Source of the DNA: Streptomyces seoulensis | GTDB lineage: Bacteria > Actinomycetota > Actinomycetes > Streptomycetales > Streptomycetaceae | Direction of reading: 5' to 3' | DNA: 64,000 nt | NCBI RefSeq assembly: GCF_004328625.1 | Contig: NZ_CP032229.1 | Coordinates: 6,275,364 to 6,339,363 of the forward strand | Shown: piece by piece, positions 25,959-35,135 of the stretch | Position numbering within the stretch: position 1 is the first letter of the stretch | Layout: each line of letters opens with the position of its first letter | Position numbers and translations under genes: made by a program | The notes under the pieces: model-generated | The model's input: only the letters and a program-made list of their open reading frames with translations | Told to the model about the DNA's origin: nothing | Databases searched by the model: none

Positions 25959-28343
25959 TCAGCCGATCCGCCACAGGTGATCGTCGGTGCCGTTGTCCGC
26001 GAACTGCACGACCTGCGCGCTGTTCGCCGTGGACATCCGGTCCACGCCGAGCACCTTGCCGCTGTGCTTGTTCTGGAGCCGGAACCAGCCGTCACCGCTG
26101 TCCAGACGGCGCCAGAGATGGTCGTCCGTGCCGTTGTCCTCGTACTGGACGACCAGCGCGCTGTCGGCCGTCGACATGCCGTCCACGCCCAGCACCTTGC
26201 CGCTGTGACCGTTGCGGACCAGGAACCAGCCGTCCCCCCGGTCGAGCAGCTGCCAGGCGTGGTCGCCGGTCGGCGTGTCGTCGTACTGCACCACCCGGGC
26301 GCTGTTGGCCGTGGACATGTTGTCCACGGCGAGCACCTTGCCGCTGTTCCTGTTCCGTATCCGCCGGAACGGCGGCTCCGGAATCCACGGGCGGCCGTCC
26401 GGCGCGGCGGTCGGGAAGCTGCTGATCCGCAGCCGCGCCGCCCCCATCGGGACCAGCGTCACCGTCTCGACGGGGGCGGTGGACCGGGCCGGGCTCGGCT
26501 GGAGCGGGGCGACCACGTGCTCGTCGTCCGCGACCCACTCGGGGATACGACGGGCCCGCGCCGTCAGCCGTACGGGCGTGCCCTCCAGGGTGAACGGGTT
26601 GGCCGGGACCGCGCCCCCCGCCCGGACGAACTCCGGCACCGCGCCCGGCACCAGCCCGTAGTTCCACGGGGTGGTGGCGTGCACTTCGTACTCGGGAAAG
26701 GTGTCGTCGCCCGCGTACCGGACGTACTGCTCACCGATCTTGAGCGCGTACGTCAGGGGGCCGTGCGCCACGCTGACCGCGTTCCTGCCGCCCGTCCAGG
26801 TGCGGATCGTCGTGCGCTGGGGGAGCCTCAGGGCGACGACGTCGCCGTTCGCCCAGGTGCGGTCCATGGTGACGAAGGCGGGGCCCGGACGCGCGGCCAC
26901 CGCCTGGCCGTTCACCGTGAGGACCGGGTCCGCGCACCAGCCCGGCACCCGCAGGCGCAGCGGGAAGCGGACCGGGCGGGGCGTGGAGAGTGTGAGCCGG
27001 ACCGTCTCGCCGAAGGGGTAGTCGGTCTCCTCGGTGACGGTGACCTTCGTGCCCCCGGCCACGGTGGCCGTCACCCGGCAGGGCGCGTAGAGGGCGGCCG
27101 CCAGACCCTGGTCCGGGGTGGCGAGCCACAGCTCCTCGGTGAAGTTGGGCCAGCCCATGCCGTAGTTGTGCGGACAGCACCGGTACTGGTCGACGCCGGG
27201 CTGGAACGACTGCATGGCGAAGCCGTTCTGGAACTGCCCCTGCGTCTTCACCGCGTCGTCCAGGTCGACGCTGTTCGCGCTGGTGATGTAGTGCACCGCC
27301 CTGCCCTGCGGGTCGAGCGCGGCGGGGAGCATGTTGAACGCCAGCTCCTCGCAGCGGTCCGCCCACACCGGGTCCCCGGTGACCCGGGTGAGCAACTCGT
27401 GGCTGGCCATGAACTCGACGATCCCGCACGTCTCGAACCCCTGCCGGGGATCACCGAACCCGGGCCGCAGATTCTCGTCCCCGGCGAACCCGCCACCGGG
27501 GAACTGCCCGTAGGTACCGAGCACTTGGTCGTACGTCCGGTACGTGGCACCCGTGTCCGAGGCCGACCCGGAACGCCGGGCGTACTGGGCCGGTTCCCGG
27601 AAGCCCTGGGCGATGTTGACGTTGTGCGGGGTGGGCAGCGGGCCGGTCCAGTCGGCGCCCCAGGTGTGCATCTTGTCGGCGAGGTCCAGCAGGAAGGCGT
27701 CGCCGGTACGGTCGTGCAGCCACAGCGCGACATCGAGACCGTCGCCCCAGCGGGTGGCGATCCAGCTGTGGTCGAAGGCACCCTTGCCCTGGGCGTTCAT
27801 GAAGGTCAGGAAGCGGGTCAGGAACGGGATGATCCGCTGGTCGCCCGCGTACTCCTGCCAGGTGCGCAGCGCCATCAGCAGTGGCAGGAACGGCCAGAAG
27901 TCGGGGCCGCCGTCCAGCGAGGTGCGCAAGGAGCGTGGGCCGAAGAACCCGTCGGACTGCTGGGTGGCCAGCACCGCGTCGATCCAGCGGCGGGCTCTGG
28001 CCAGCGCGTCGGTGTCCCCGGTGGCGATGGCGAGCGGGACGAAACCTCTCAGCCAGTACGGCAGTTCCTCCCAGCCGGGCTTCTCGGGGTGCACCCAGCC
28101 GGAGGTGTCGAAGTCCAGGAAGTGCGAGCGCTGGTCGTAGCGCCCGCACAACCCGTCGAGCTGAAGCCTGAGTTGGCCGGCCAGCCAGCCGCGTGCGGTG
28201 ATGCTGCCCGGCGTGAGCCGGGTGAAGGCGGCCGGGGCGAGCGAACGGGCGGCCGGGGCGGCGTAGGCCAGGGGGCCGGAGAGGGCGGCCGCACCCAGCG
28301 CCAGCGCGCCGCCGGCCAGGAAATGACGTCGGTCGAGGGACAT
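25959..28343 (-). CDS. Secreted GH127-type glycosidase with ricin-type lectin tail
   Basis: A 794-aa protein. Tat signal SLDRRHFLAGG at residues 2-12. The (alpha/alpha)6 domain holds the GH127 zinc/cysteine site: E304-x-C306 (FETCGIVEF) and C389-C390 (RCCPHNYG), the arrangement of Glu-Cys and Cys-Cys ligands and nucleophile in beta-L-arabinofuranosidases. The last ~140 residues are three ricin-B repeats (NSGKVLAVD, HSGKVLGVD twice) with QxW-like ends, a carbohydrate-binding module. CAGGAG precedes the ATG. It lies behind the GH2 gene with a hairpin between them. The exact sugar is unknown. Confidence 0.88.
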   Translation of the reverse strand: MSLDRRHFLAGGALALGAAALSGPLAYAAPAARSLAPAAFTRLTPGSITARGWLAGQLRLQLDGLCGRYDQRSHFLDFDTSGWVHPEKPGWEELPYWLRGFVPLAIATGDTDALARARRWIDAVLATQQSDGFFGPRSLRTSLDGGPDFWPFLPLLMALRTWQEYAGDQRIIPFLTRFLTFMNAQGKGAFDHSWIATRWGDGLDVALWLHDRTGDAFLLDLADKMHTWGADWTGPLPTPHNVNIAQGFREPAQYARRSGSASDTGATYRTYDQVLGTYGQFPGGGFAGDENLRPGFGDPRQGFETCGIVEFMASHELLTRVTGDPVWADRCEELAFNMLPAALDPQGRAVHYITSANSVDLDDAVKTQGQFQNGFAMQSFQPGVDQYRCCPHNYGMGWPNFTEELWLATPDQGLAAALYAPCRVTATVAGGTKVTVTEETDYPFGETVRLTLSTPRPVRFPLRLRVPGWCADPVLTVNGQAVAARPGPAFVTMDRTWANGDVVALRLPQRTTIRTWTGGRNAVSVAHGPLTYALKIGEQYVRYAGDDTFPEYEVHATTPWNYGLVPGAVPEFVRAGGAVPANPFTLEGTPVRLTARARRIPEWVADDEHVVAPLQPSPARSTAPVETVTLVPMGAARLRISSFPTAAPDGRPWIPEPPFRRIRNRNSGKVLAVDNMSTANSARVVQYDDTPTGDHAWQLLDRGDGWFLVRNGHSGKVLGVDGMSTADSALVVQYEDNGTDDHLWRRLDSGDGWFRLQNKHSGKVLGVDRMSTANSAQVVQFADNGTDDHLWRIG

Positions 28344-28379
28344 GCGGGCGCTCCTGGGGGTGAGTCCGGCATGGGGACA

Positions 28380-28412
28380 CGCGGCCCGCTCCCGGCGGGG
28401 GAGCGGGCCGCG
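28380..28412 (-). terminator. Hairpin between GH2 and GH127 genes
   Basis: Perfect 14-bp stem CGCGGCCCGCTCCC / GGGAGCGGGCCGCG with a 5-nt loop, just after the GH2 stop codon. It probably limits read-through into the GH127 gene. Confidence 0.75.
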
Positions 28413-28420
28413 CGGTGATT

Positions 28421-31069
28421 TCAGGAGGTGCAGGTGAGCGTGCCGTTCTCGGCGCCCTTGATCAGCGCCTCGTGCGCGGCGTGCAGCCGCTTGGTGTCGG
28501 CCTTGAGGACCTTGCGGTCGTAGGTGAGCAGGCCGTTCAACTCGCCCTCGACGTCCGTGATCTGGGTGTACACGGCGCCGTTGCTGCCCTTGCAGGCGGC
28601 GAGCTGCTCGACCTCCTTCAGGCGGTCGAGGTAGACGTCGGTGTAAGTCTCCGGGGTCACGCCGACATACGTCATCTGGACCGGGAAGGCGTGTCCGGGG
28701 ACGCCCAGACCGAGACCGCCGTACTCGCCGCTGACCAGGGCCCTGCGGCCGTCGGCCTGCGGTACCTGGGGGCTCGGGTAGCCGTGGGCGTCGGCGATGT
28801 CGCCGTTGCCGCCGTCCACCGCGCCGCAGCAGTTCAGGCCGCTCATGTTGTTGACCAGCCGGGTCGGGTCGAGGGACTTGGCGTAGTCCGCGATCCGCGC
28901 CTGGTCGTACTGGCCCCAGCCCTCGTTGAAGGTGACCCACATGACCACCGAGGGGTGGCTGTCGTGCTGGAGGATCATCTGCTTCAGCTCGTGCTCGTAC
29001 TCGGTACGGGCCGCCGCCGAGGGGTTGACCGTGTTCATCGCCGGCATGTCCTGCCAGACCATGAGGCCCAGCTTGTCCGCCCAGTAGTACCAGCGGTCCG
29101 GCTCCACCTTGATGTGCTTGCGCACCGAGTTGTAGCCGAGCTGCTTGTGCACCTTCAGGTCGTAGGCGAGCGCGTCGTCGGTCGGCGCGGTGTGCAGGCC
29201 GTCGGGCCAGAAGCCCTGGTCGAGCGTGGCCATCAGGAACTCCGGCTTGCCGTTCAGCAGGACGCGCTGCCTGCCGTCGACCGTCTTGACCTCGACCGAG
29301 CGCATACCGAAGTAACTGCCCACCCGGTCCGTGTCGTTGCCCCGGCCGACGGTGACCTTGAGCTGGTACAGGTGCGGGTCGTCCGGGGTCCACAGGTGCG
29401 GGCGGGGGACCGGCACCGAGAACGCCTTGCCGCCGGTGCCGCTCGCCCGGCCGACCTCACGCCTGCCGTCGTAGGCGACGGCCGTGACCGGCACGCCGTC
29501 CCGCACCCCGCGCACGTTCACCGAGACCGAGCGGTTCGCGAGGTCCGGGGTGGTCTTCACGTCCTCGGCGCGGTCCCGGCCGACCGGCTCCATCCACACC
29601 GTCTGCCAGATGCCGGAGCTGGGCGTGTACCAGATGCCGCTGGGGTCGAGGCGCTGCTTGCCCATCGGCGGGTTCTCGCCGTTCGCCGAGTCGGTCGGGT
29701 CGTAGACGCCGACGATCAGCTCCTGGAGGCCGCCGTTCTTCCTGAGCGCGTCGGTGACGTCCAGGCTGAACCGGTCGTAACCGCCCTTGTGTTCACCGAC
29801 CTTCTTGCCGTTGACGTACACCACGGCCTGCCAGTCCACGGCGTCGAAGTTGAGCTGGAGCCGCCGCGTGCCGTGCACCTGCCAGTCGGCGGGCACGGTG
29901 AAGGTCCGCTTGTACCACATGCGGTCCTCGTGCCGTTCGATCCCGGAGAGCTGGGACTCGACGGGGTAGGGCACCAGGATCTTCTCGCCCAGCTTCTTCT
30001 TGCCGGTGGGCGGCTGCTCGCCGGCCTTGGCGCCCGCGAACTCCCAGGTGCCGTTGAGGTTCTTCCACTTGTCGCGGGTCAACTGCGGACGCGGGTACTC
30101 CGGATGGGCGTTGGCGGGGCTCACCTTGTCGGCCCAGGGGGTGCGGAGCTGGTACGTGGAGTGGTTGCTGCCCGTGCTCCAGAAGTCGGAGACCGCCACG
30201 CCGTCGGTGCCGGTCAGGCCGCCCTTGCCGTCGTAGCGCAGGTCCGCGTAGCCGCCGTGGCCGCCGACCACCGGCTCCTTCAGCGGGACGATCAGCCGGC
30301 TCGGGTCGGACGGGTCGAGCTTGGCGGTGCCGCGCGGCCAGGCGGAGCCGCCGACATCGATGTCGAGATGGTCGTCGAACCCGGCCGGGGGAGCCTTGAG
30401 CTGCTGGGCGAAGTCCAGCACCAGGGTCTTGCCGTCCGGCTGGATCGCCGAGTCCAGCGGGCCGTTGTAGGTGAACCCGTCCGGCAGGCTGAACGCCGAC
30501 TGCGGGATCGCCTCCTTGGCACCGCCGGGCGGCGTCCAGCGCACATGCAGGTTGGAGCCGCCGTAGTGCTCGAAGTACTCCACCTTGATGTCGTAGGCGT
30601 GACCCGCCTCAAGGGTGACGGGCGCCGAGTTCTGCTCACGGTCCCAGTCGTCCACCCAGTGGTCGATGACCTCCTTGCCGTCGACCCACAGCCTGAAGCC
30701 GTTGTCGCCGGTGATCGAGAAGGTGTGCGCGCCGGACTTCTCCGGGGTGAGCCGGCCGGTCCAGCGCACGCTCACGTCGTCCTGCTGCCCGGTGCGGGCC
30801 TGCAGACGGGGTTCGAGGTCGGGGAAGTCCAGCGAGGGGTCGAAGGCGGTCGCCTTCAGCGTGGCGAAGTCGAAGGCTCCGGACGCCGACTGGGTGTAGT
30901 ACTCACCCTTGAGACCGTGGGCCTCGGCCGGGCCGTCGGCCTTCGGTGCGGCCGGTGACGCCGGGGACGCCTGGGAGGCGGCGGCGCCCGAGACCACGAG
31001 CGTCAGGGCGGTGAACGCGGAGGCCAGCCAGCGGTGCGGGCGGGACCTGCGGAGAGGGGATGGTGGCAC
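28421..31069 (-). CDS. Secreted PA14-GH2 glycoside hydrolase
   Basis: An 882-aa protein from a GTG (VPPSPLRRSRPHRW) with GGAGG upstream. A signal peptide ends near residue 35. A PA14 domain (~52-190, GLKGEYYTQ ... FSITGDNGFRLWVDG) may bind sugar. GH2 sandwich, immunoglobulin and TIM-barrel domains follow. The acid/base lies in FNEGWG (about E716) and the nucleophile in SGEYGG (about E782). GH2 members act on beta-galactosides, glucuronides, mannosides and, in some Streptomyces, beta-D-galactofuranosides. The adjacent galactofuranose-type importer makes the last option attractive. A LacI operator lies about 60 bp upstream. Confidence 0.88.
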   Translation of the reverse strand: MPPSPLRRSRPHRWLASAFTALTLVVSGAAASQASPASPAAPKADGPAEAHGLKGEYYTQSASGAFDFATLKATAFDPSLDFPDLEPRLQARTGQQDDVSVRWTGRLTPEKSGAHTFSITGDNGFRLWVDGKEVIDHWVDDWDREQNSAPVTLEAGHAYDIKVEYFEHYGGSNLHVRWTPPGGAKEAIPQSAFSLPDGFTYNGPLDSAIQPDGKTLVLDFAQQLKAPPAGFDDHLDIDVGGSAWPRGTAKLDPSDPSRLIVPLKEPVVGGHGGYADLRYDGKGGLTGTDGVAVSDFWSTGSNHSTYQLRTPWADKVSPANAHPEYPRPQLTRDKWKNLNGTWEFAGAKAGEQPPTGKKKLGEKILVPYPVESQLSGIERHEDRMWYKRTFTVPADWQVHGTRRLQLNFDAVDWQAVVYVNGKKVGEHKGGYDRFSLDVTDALRKNGGLQELIVGVYDPTDSANGENPPMGKQRLDPSGIWYTPSSGIWQTVWMEPVGRDRAEDVKTTPDLANRSVSVNVRGVRDGVPVTAVAYDGRREVGRASGTGGKAFSVPVPRPHLWTPDDPHLYQLKVTVGRGNDTDRVGSYFGMRSVEVKTVDGRQRVLLNGKPEFLMATLDQGFWPDGLHTAPTDDALAYDLKVHKQLGYNSVRKHIKVEPDRWYYWADKLGLMVWQDMPAMNTVNPSAAARTEYEHELKQMILQHDSHPSVVMWVTFNEGWGQYDQARIADYAKSLDPTRLVNNMSGLNCCGAVDGGNGDIADAHGYPSPQVPQADGRRALVSGEYGGLGLGVPGHAFPVQMTYVGVTPETYTDVYLDRLKEVEQLAACKGSNGAVYTQITDVEGELNGLLTYDRKVLKADTKRLHAAHEALIKGAENGTLTCTS

Positions 31070-31127
31070 GAGTACCTCCGGGGGGAACGGAGTTGCGGGT
31101 GCGTGCTCTGCCCGTGCTCCAGCACAT

Positions 31128-31149
31128 CTTGTATAACGTTGGAAACAAG
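31128..31149. promoter_or_regulatory. LacI-type operator between GH2 and its regulator
   Basis: A 22-bp imperfect palindrome with arms CTTGT / ACAAG around TATAACGTTGGA, centred on AACGTT. It lies between divergent promoters of the GH2 gene (-) and the LacI gene (+). Related AACGTT sites occur before the GH76 and GH31 genes, and a weaker one before the importer. Confidence 0.7.
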
Positions 31150-31220
31150 GGCAGTTGGCATGAGAACACGCCTCCTGCGCTCTGTCCAGGTGTCTGACAC
31201 GAGGCGTGGGAGGACTGAGG

Positions 31221-32258
31221 ATGCGCGTGAGTCTGAAGGACGTGGCCGAACGTGCGGGGGTCTCCGTGAAGACCGTCTCGAACGTGGTCAACGACTATCC
31301 GCACGTCACCCCGGCCATGCGGGCCCGTGTCCAGTCGGCCATCGACGAGCTGGGCTACCGGCCGAATCTGACCGCTCGTCACCTTCGCAAGGGCCGCACC
31401 GGGATCATCGGTCTGGCCGTACCGGAACTCGGCAACTCCTATTTCGCGGAGCTGGCCGGCGCCGTCATCGACGCCGCCGCCCAGCACGAGTACACCGTGC
31501 TGCTCGACCACACACAGGGCCAGCGCGAACAGGAGATCCTGGTCTGCCAGGGCTTCCGCGCCCGGGTCATGGACGGCCTGATCCTCAGCCCGCTGGAGCT
31601 GGAGACCGAGGACCTCGCCGCCCGCCGCGACGACGCCCCCCTGGTCCTGCTCGGCGAGCGGCGCTACGACCTGCCCTACGACCACATCGTGATCGACAAC
31701 ATCGCCGCCGCCCGCGCCGCCGTACGCCATCTGCTCGCCCTCGGCCGGCGCCGGATCGCCTTCCTCGGCGCCCGCCGGGACCACTCGCACCAGCCCGCTC
31801 ACCTGCGGTTCATCGGCTGGCAGGCCGAACTCGCCGCCTCCGGCGTGGCGGTGGACGACCGATTGGTCGCCACCACCAGCGGCTGGGGCCACGAGGACGG
31901 CGCCCGCGCCATGGCCGAACTGCTGGACTCCGGCGAGCGCCCCGACGGGGTCTTCGCCTACAACGACCTGGTCGCGCTGGGCGCGATGCGGGTGATGTTC
32001 GAGCGGGGCCTGAGGGTGCCCGAGGACATCGCGGTGGTGGGCTTCGACGACGTCACCGAGTCCCGGTACGCCGCCGTCACCCTGACCACCGTCTCGCCCG
32101 ACAAGGAGGCCATCGCCCGGCTCGCCGTCGAGTCCGTCGTCGGCCGGCTCAAGGGCGACCAGAACCATGAGGCTCCCCGGGCCGCCCGGCTGCTCCAGCC
32201 CGGCTTCACCCTGGTGGAGCGCGAGAGCACCCTCGGACGGCGCCCGCACTCGTTCTGA
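31221..32258 (+). CDS. LacI-family regulator of the galactofuranose-type locus
   Basis: A 345-aa protein. N-terminal HTH SLKDVAERAGVSVKTVSNVVND (residues 4-25), the hinge helix around YRPNLTARHLRKG, then a periplasmic-binding-like effector domain with IDNIAAARAAVRHLLALGRRRIAFLG and VVGFDDV. The ATG is chosen because GGAGG lies 7-8 nt upstream. It is divergent from the GH2 gene and directly upstream of the ABC importer, so it is the obvious local repressor. The effector should be the imported sugar or a derivative. Confidence 0.92.
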   Translation: MRVSLKDVAERAGVSVKTVSNVVNDYPHVTPAMRARVQSAIDELGYRPNLTARHLRKGRTGIIGLAVPELGNSYFAELAGAVIDAAAQHEYTVLLDHTQGQREQEILVCQGFRARVMDGLILSPLELETEDLAARRDDAPLVLLGERRYDLPYDHIVIDNIAAARAAVRHLLALGRRRIAFLGARRDHSHQPAHLRFIGWQAELAASGVAVDDRLVATTSGWGHEDGARAMAELLDSGERPDGVFAYNDLVALGAMRVMFERGLRVPEDIAVVGFDDVTESRYAAVTLTTVSPDKEAIARLAVESVVGRLKGDQNHEAPRAARLLQPGFTLVERESTLGRRPHSF

Positions 32259-32339
32259 CCAGCGCAAATCCCGTAATACAAAGCCCATTTGGGGCTGGTA
32301 TCGGTTCGGTGTCGCCCGGCACAAGGTGTTTACACGGCA

Positions 32340-32358
32340 CTTCCAACGATGTAAAAAG
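32340..32358. promoter_or_regulatory. Weaker LacI-type operator before the ABC importer
   Basis: CTTCCAACGATGTAAAAAG shares TTCCAACG with the reverse complement of the site at 31128, one half being imperfect. It lies about 60 bp before the binding-protein start. The palindrome GTGTTTACAC occurs just upstream. Confidence 0.5.
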
Positions 32359-32416
32359 CATCCTGATCTGGTCACGGCCGGACGGCCTTCCGCAGTCCCG
32401 AAGTGGGGTAATCCGT

Positions 32417-33502
32417 ATGAAGCCGCACTCCCGCACCACCACCAGAAACATCCTCGCCATGGGGCTCGTCGCCGGGCTGGCGCTCGTCACCGGCTGCACC
32501 AAGTCCGAGAGCGACAACTCCGCGCCCACGCGGTCCTCCAGCGCGGGCGACGACGCGGGCAAGCAGGTCGCCGAGAGCGGCGGCGGCAAGACCTGCGCGA
32601 TCGGCGACTACGGCGCCGACAAGCTCGACCTGAAGAACGCCGTGGTCGGCTTCTCCCAGTCGGAGAAGGAGGCCAACCCGTTCCGCATCGCGGAGACGGC
32701 CTCCATCAAGGCCGAGGCGTCCAAGCGCGGCATCAAGCTGCTCACCGCCAACGCGCAGTCGCAGTTCTCCAAGCAGATCAGCGATGTGCAGGACCTCATC
32801 GCCAAGGGCGCCAAGCTCCTCGTCATCGCCCCGCTGAACTCCGACGGCTGGGAGCCGGTGCTCCGGTCCGCCCAGGCCAAGAAGATCCCGATCATCACCA
32901 TCGACCGGCAGATCAACGCGGCCCCCTGCAAGGACTACGTCAGCTTCATCGGCTCCGACTTCGTCGCCCAGGGGCGCCGCGCGGCCGACCAGCTGATCGC
33001 GGCCACCGGCGGCAAGGGCGAGATCGCCATCCTGCTCGGCGCGGCCGGCAACAACGTCACCACCGAGCGGACCAAGGGCTTCGAGGAGCGCGTCAAGGCC
33101 AAGGCCCCCGGACTCAAGATCGTCTTCAAGCAGACCGGCGAGTTCACCCGCGAGAAGGGCCAGTCGGTCACCGAGCAGCTCATCCAGTCCAAGCCCGGCA
33201 TCAAGGCGATCTACGCCGAGAACGACGAGATGGGCCTCGGCGCGGTCAACGCCCTCAAGGGCGCCGGCAAGAAGCCCGGCGCCGTGAAGATCGTGACCAT
33301 CGACGGCACCCGCAACGCCGTGCAGGGCATCGCGGACGGCTGGATCAGCGCCGTCATCGAGTCCAACCCGCGCTTCGGGCCGCTGGCCTTCGCCACCCTG
33401 GACTCCTTCACCCAGGGCAAGCCGGTCGGCGAGGACATCGTCATCCAGGACAGCCAGTACACCGAGGCGAACGCCAAGGCCGACCTCGACAAGGCTTTCT
33501 GA
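32417..33502 (+). CDS. ytfQ: Sugar ABC transporter substrate-binding lipoprotein (YtfQ-like)
   Basis: A 361-aa lipoprotein with lipobox LVTGC at about residue 22. The periplasmic-binding fold closely follows YtfQ, the galactofuranose-binding protein of E. coli: VVGFSQSEKEANPFR, VIAPLNSDGWEPVL, IITIDRQINA, TGEFTREKGQSVTEQLI and YAENDEMGLGAVNAL. It is first of a four-gene importer. The intergenic hairpin that follows probably raises its level relative to the membrane parts. Sugar specificity is inferred from similarity. Confidence 0.88.
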   Translation: MKPHSRTTTRNILAMGLVAGLALVTGCTKSESDNSAPTRSSSAGDDAGKQVAESGGGKTCAIGDYGADKLDLKNAVVGFSQSEKEANPFRIAETASIKAEASKRGIKLLTANAQSQFSKQISDVQDLIAKGAKLLVIAPLNSDGWEPVLRSAQAKKIPIITIDRQINAAPCKDYVSFIGSDFVAQGRRAADQLIAATGGKGEIAILLGAAGNNVTTERTKGFEERVKAKAPGLKIVFKQTGEFTREKGQSVTEQLIQSKPGIKAIYAENDEMGLGAVNALKGAGKKPGAVKIVTIDGTRNAVQGIADGWISAVIESNPRFGPLAFATLDSFTQGKPVGEDIVIQDSQYTEANAKADLDKAF

Positions 33503-33517
33503 GCGCCCACTTCGACC

Positions 33518-33551
33518 GGGCGCCGAGAGCCCTCCCCGGTTCTCGGCGCCC
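33518..33551 (+). promoter_or_regulatory. Attenuating hairpin after the binding-protein gene
   Basis: Stem GGCGCCGAGA / TCTCGGCGCC with a 12-nt loop between the binding-protein and ATPase genes. It is typical of operons that make more binding protein than transporter. Confidence 0.6.
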
Positions 33552-33590
33552 CGAGCAGGCACGTCGCCCATGACCCCATGGAGAGCAGCC

Positions 33591-35135
33591 GTGACCGCAC
33601 CACCCGACGAAGTCCTCGCCGTCACCGGCCTGACCAAGCGCTTCCCCGGTGTACTGGCCCTGGACGACGTGACGTTCACCCTGCGGGCGGGCCAGACCCA
33701 CGCCCTGGTCGGTGAGAACGGCGCGGGCAAGTCCACCCTGATCAAGGTACTCACCGGGGTGTACCGCCCCGACGAGGGCGAACTGCGCCACCAGGGCGAG
33801 GCGGTGGCCTTCCCGACCCCGCTCGCCGCGCAGCACGCCGGGATCTCCACGATCTACCAGGAGGTCAACCTCATCCCCCTGATGAGCGTGGCCCGCAACC
33901 TCTTCCTCGGCCGCGAGCCCCGCACCCGCCTCGGTCTGATCGACTTCGCCCGTATGCACCGCGAGGCGCAGGAGACCATGGCCGAGTACGGCGTCCATGT
34001 CGACGTACGCCGTCCCTTGCGCGAACTCGGCGTCGGCGCCCAGCAGATGGTCGCCCTCGCCCGTGCCGTCTCGGTCGACGCCCGCGTGGTCGTCATGGAC
34101 GAGCCCACCTCCTCGCTCGAACCCCGCGAGGTGGAGACCCTGTTCGGCGTCATCCGACGGCTGCGCGAACAGGGCATCGCCGTGCTGTACGTCAGCCACC
34201 GCATGGACGAGCTGTACGCCATCTGCGACACGGTCACCGTGCTCCGCGACGGACGCCTGGTGCACACCGGCCCGCTCGCCGAGACCGGACGCCTCCAGCT
34301 GGTCTCCCTGATGCTGGGCCGCGAGACCAGCGAGGTCCGCGCCGAGGGCGTCACCAAGTTCACCGGCGGCCACGACGCGGGGTCCCAACCCGTTCTGAGC
34401 GCCCGTCACTTGGACCGGCGTCACCAGCTGCACGACGTCTCGCTCGACATCCGCCCCGGTGAGGTCGTCGGCCTCGGCGGGCTGCTCGGCTCCGGGCGTA
34501 CCGAGACCGCCAAGGCCATCGCCGGCGCCCTTCCGGTCGGCGGGGGAGAGGTCACCGTGGACGGGCGCCCGGTGCGCACCGGGTCGGCGGCCGCCGCGAT
34601 CCGGGCCGGGATCAGCCTGCTGCCCGAGGACCGCAAGTCCGAGGGGATCGTGCCGGGCCTCTCCGTACGGGAGAACATCGCGCTGGCCGCGCTGCCCCGC
34701 ATGTCCCGCTTCGGGCTCGTCTCCGAGGCCAAGGTCGACGCCGTGGTCGACACCTTCATGAAGCGGCTGCGGATCAAGGCCGCGAGCCCGCACCAGAAGG
34801 TCGGCGAACTCTCCGGCGGCAACCAGCAGAAGGTGCTGCTGGCCCGCTGGCTGGCCATGCACCCCAAGGTGCTGCTGCTCGACGAGCCGACGCGCGGCAT
34901 CGACATCGGCGCCAAGGCCGAGGTGCAGAAACTGATCGACGAACTCGCCGAGAACGGCCTCGGCGTGCTGCTGATCTCCTCCGACGTGGAGGAACTCATC
35001 GAAGGGTCCGACCGGGTGGTGGTGCTCCGGGACGGCTCGGTCGTCGGCGAGCTGACCGGGGACGAGGTCGGCGCCGACCAGCTCCTGCGGGCCATCGCCG
35101 AGGCCGCCGAGGAGGAGGCGCCCCGCCATGACTGA
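33591..35135 (+). CDS. ytfR: Sugar ABC transporter ATPase with two ABC domains (YtfR-like)
   Basis: A 514-aa protein with duplicated ABC domains, as in RbsA/YtfR. First half: Walker A GENGAGKSTLIK, Walker B VVMDEPTSSL. Second half: degenerate Walker A GLLGSGRTETAK, signature LSGGNQQKVLLARWL, Walker B LLLDEPTRGID. The GTG at 33591 has GGAGAG six bases upstream; an ATG at 33570 in the same frame lacks an RBS. It overlaps the first permease gene by 8 bp. Confidence 0.9.
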   Translation: MTAPPDEVLAVTGLTKRFPGVLALDDVTFTLRAGQTHALVGENGAGKSTLIKVLTGVYRPDEGELRHQGEAVAFPTPLAAQHAGISTIYQEVNLIPLMSVARNLFLGREPRTRLGLIDFARMHREAQETMAEYGVHVDVRRPLRELGVGAQQMVALARAVSVDARVVVMDEPTSSLEPREVETLFGVIRRLREQGIAVLYVSHRMDELYAICDTVTVLRDGRLVHTGPLAETGRLQLVSLMLGRETSEVRAEGVTKFTGGHDAGSQPVLSARHLDRRHQLHDVSLDIRPGEVVGLGGLLGSGRTETAKAIAGALPVGGGEVTVDGRPVRTGSAAAAIRAGISLLPEDRKSEGIVPGLSVRENIALAALPRMSRFGLVSEAKVDAVVDTFMKRLRIKAASPHQKVGELSGGNQQKVLLARWLAMHPKVLLLDEPTRGIDIGAKAEVQKLIDELAENGLGVLLISSDVEELIEGSDRVVVLRDGSVVGELTGDEVGADQLLRAIAEAAEEEAPRHD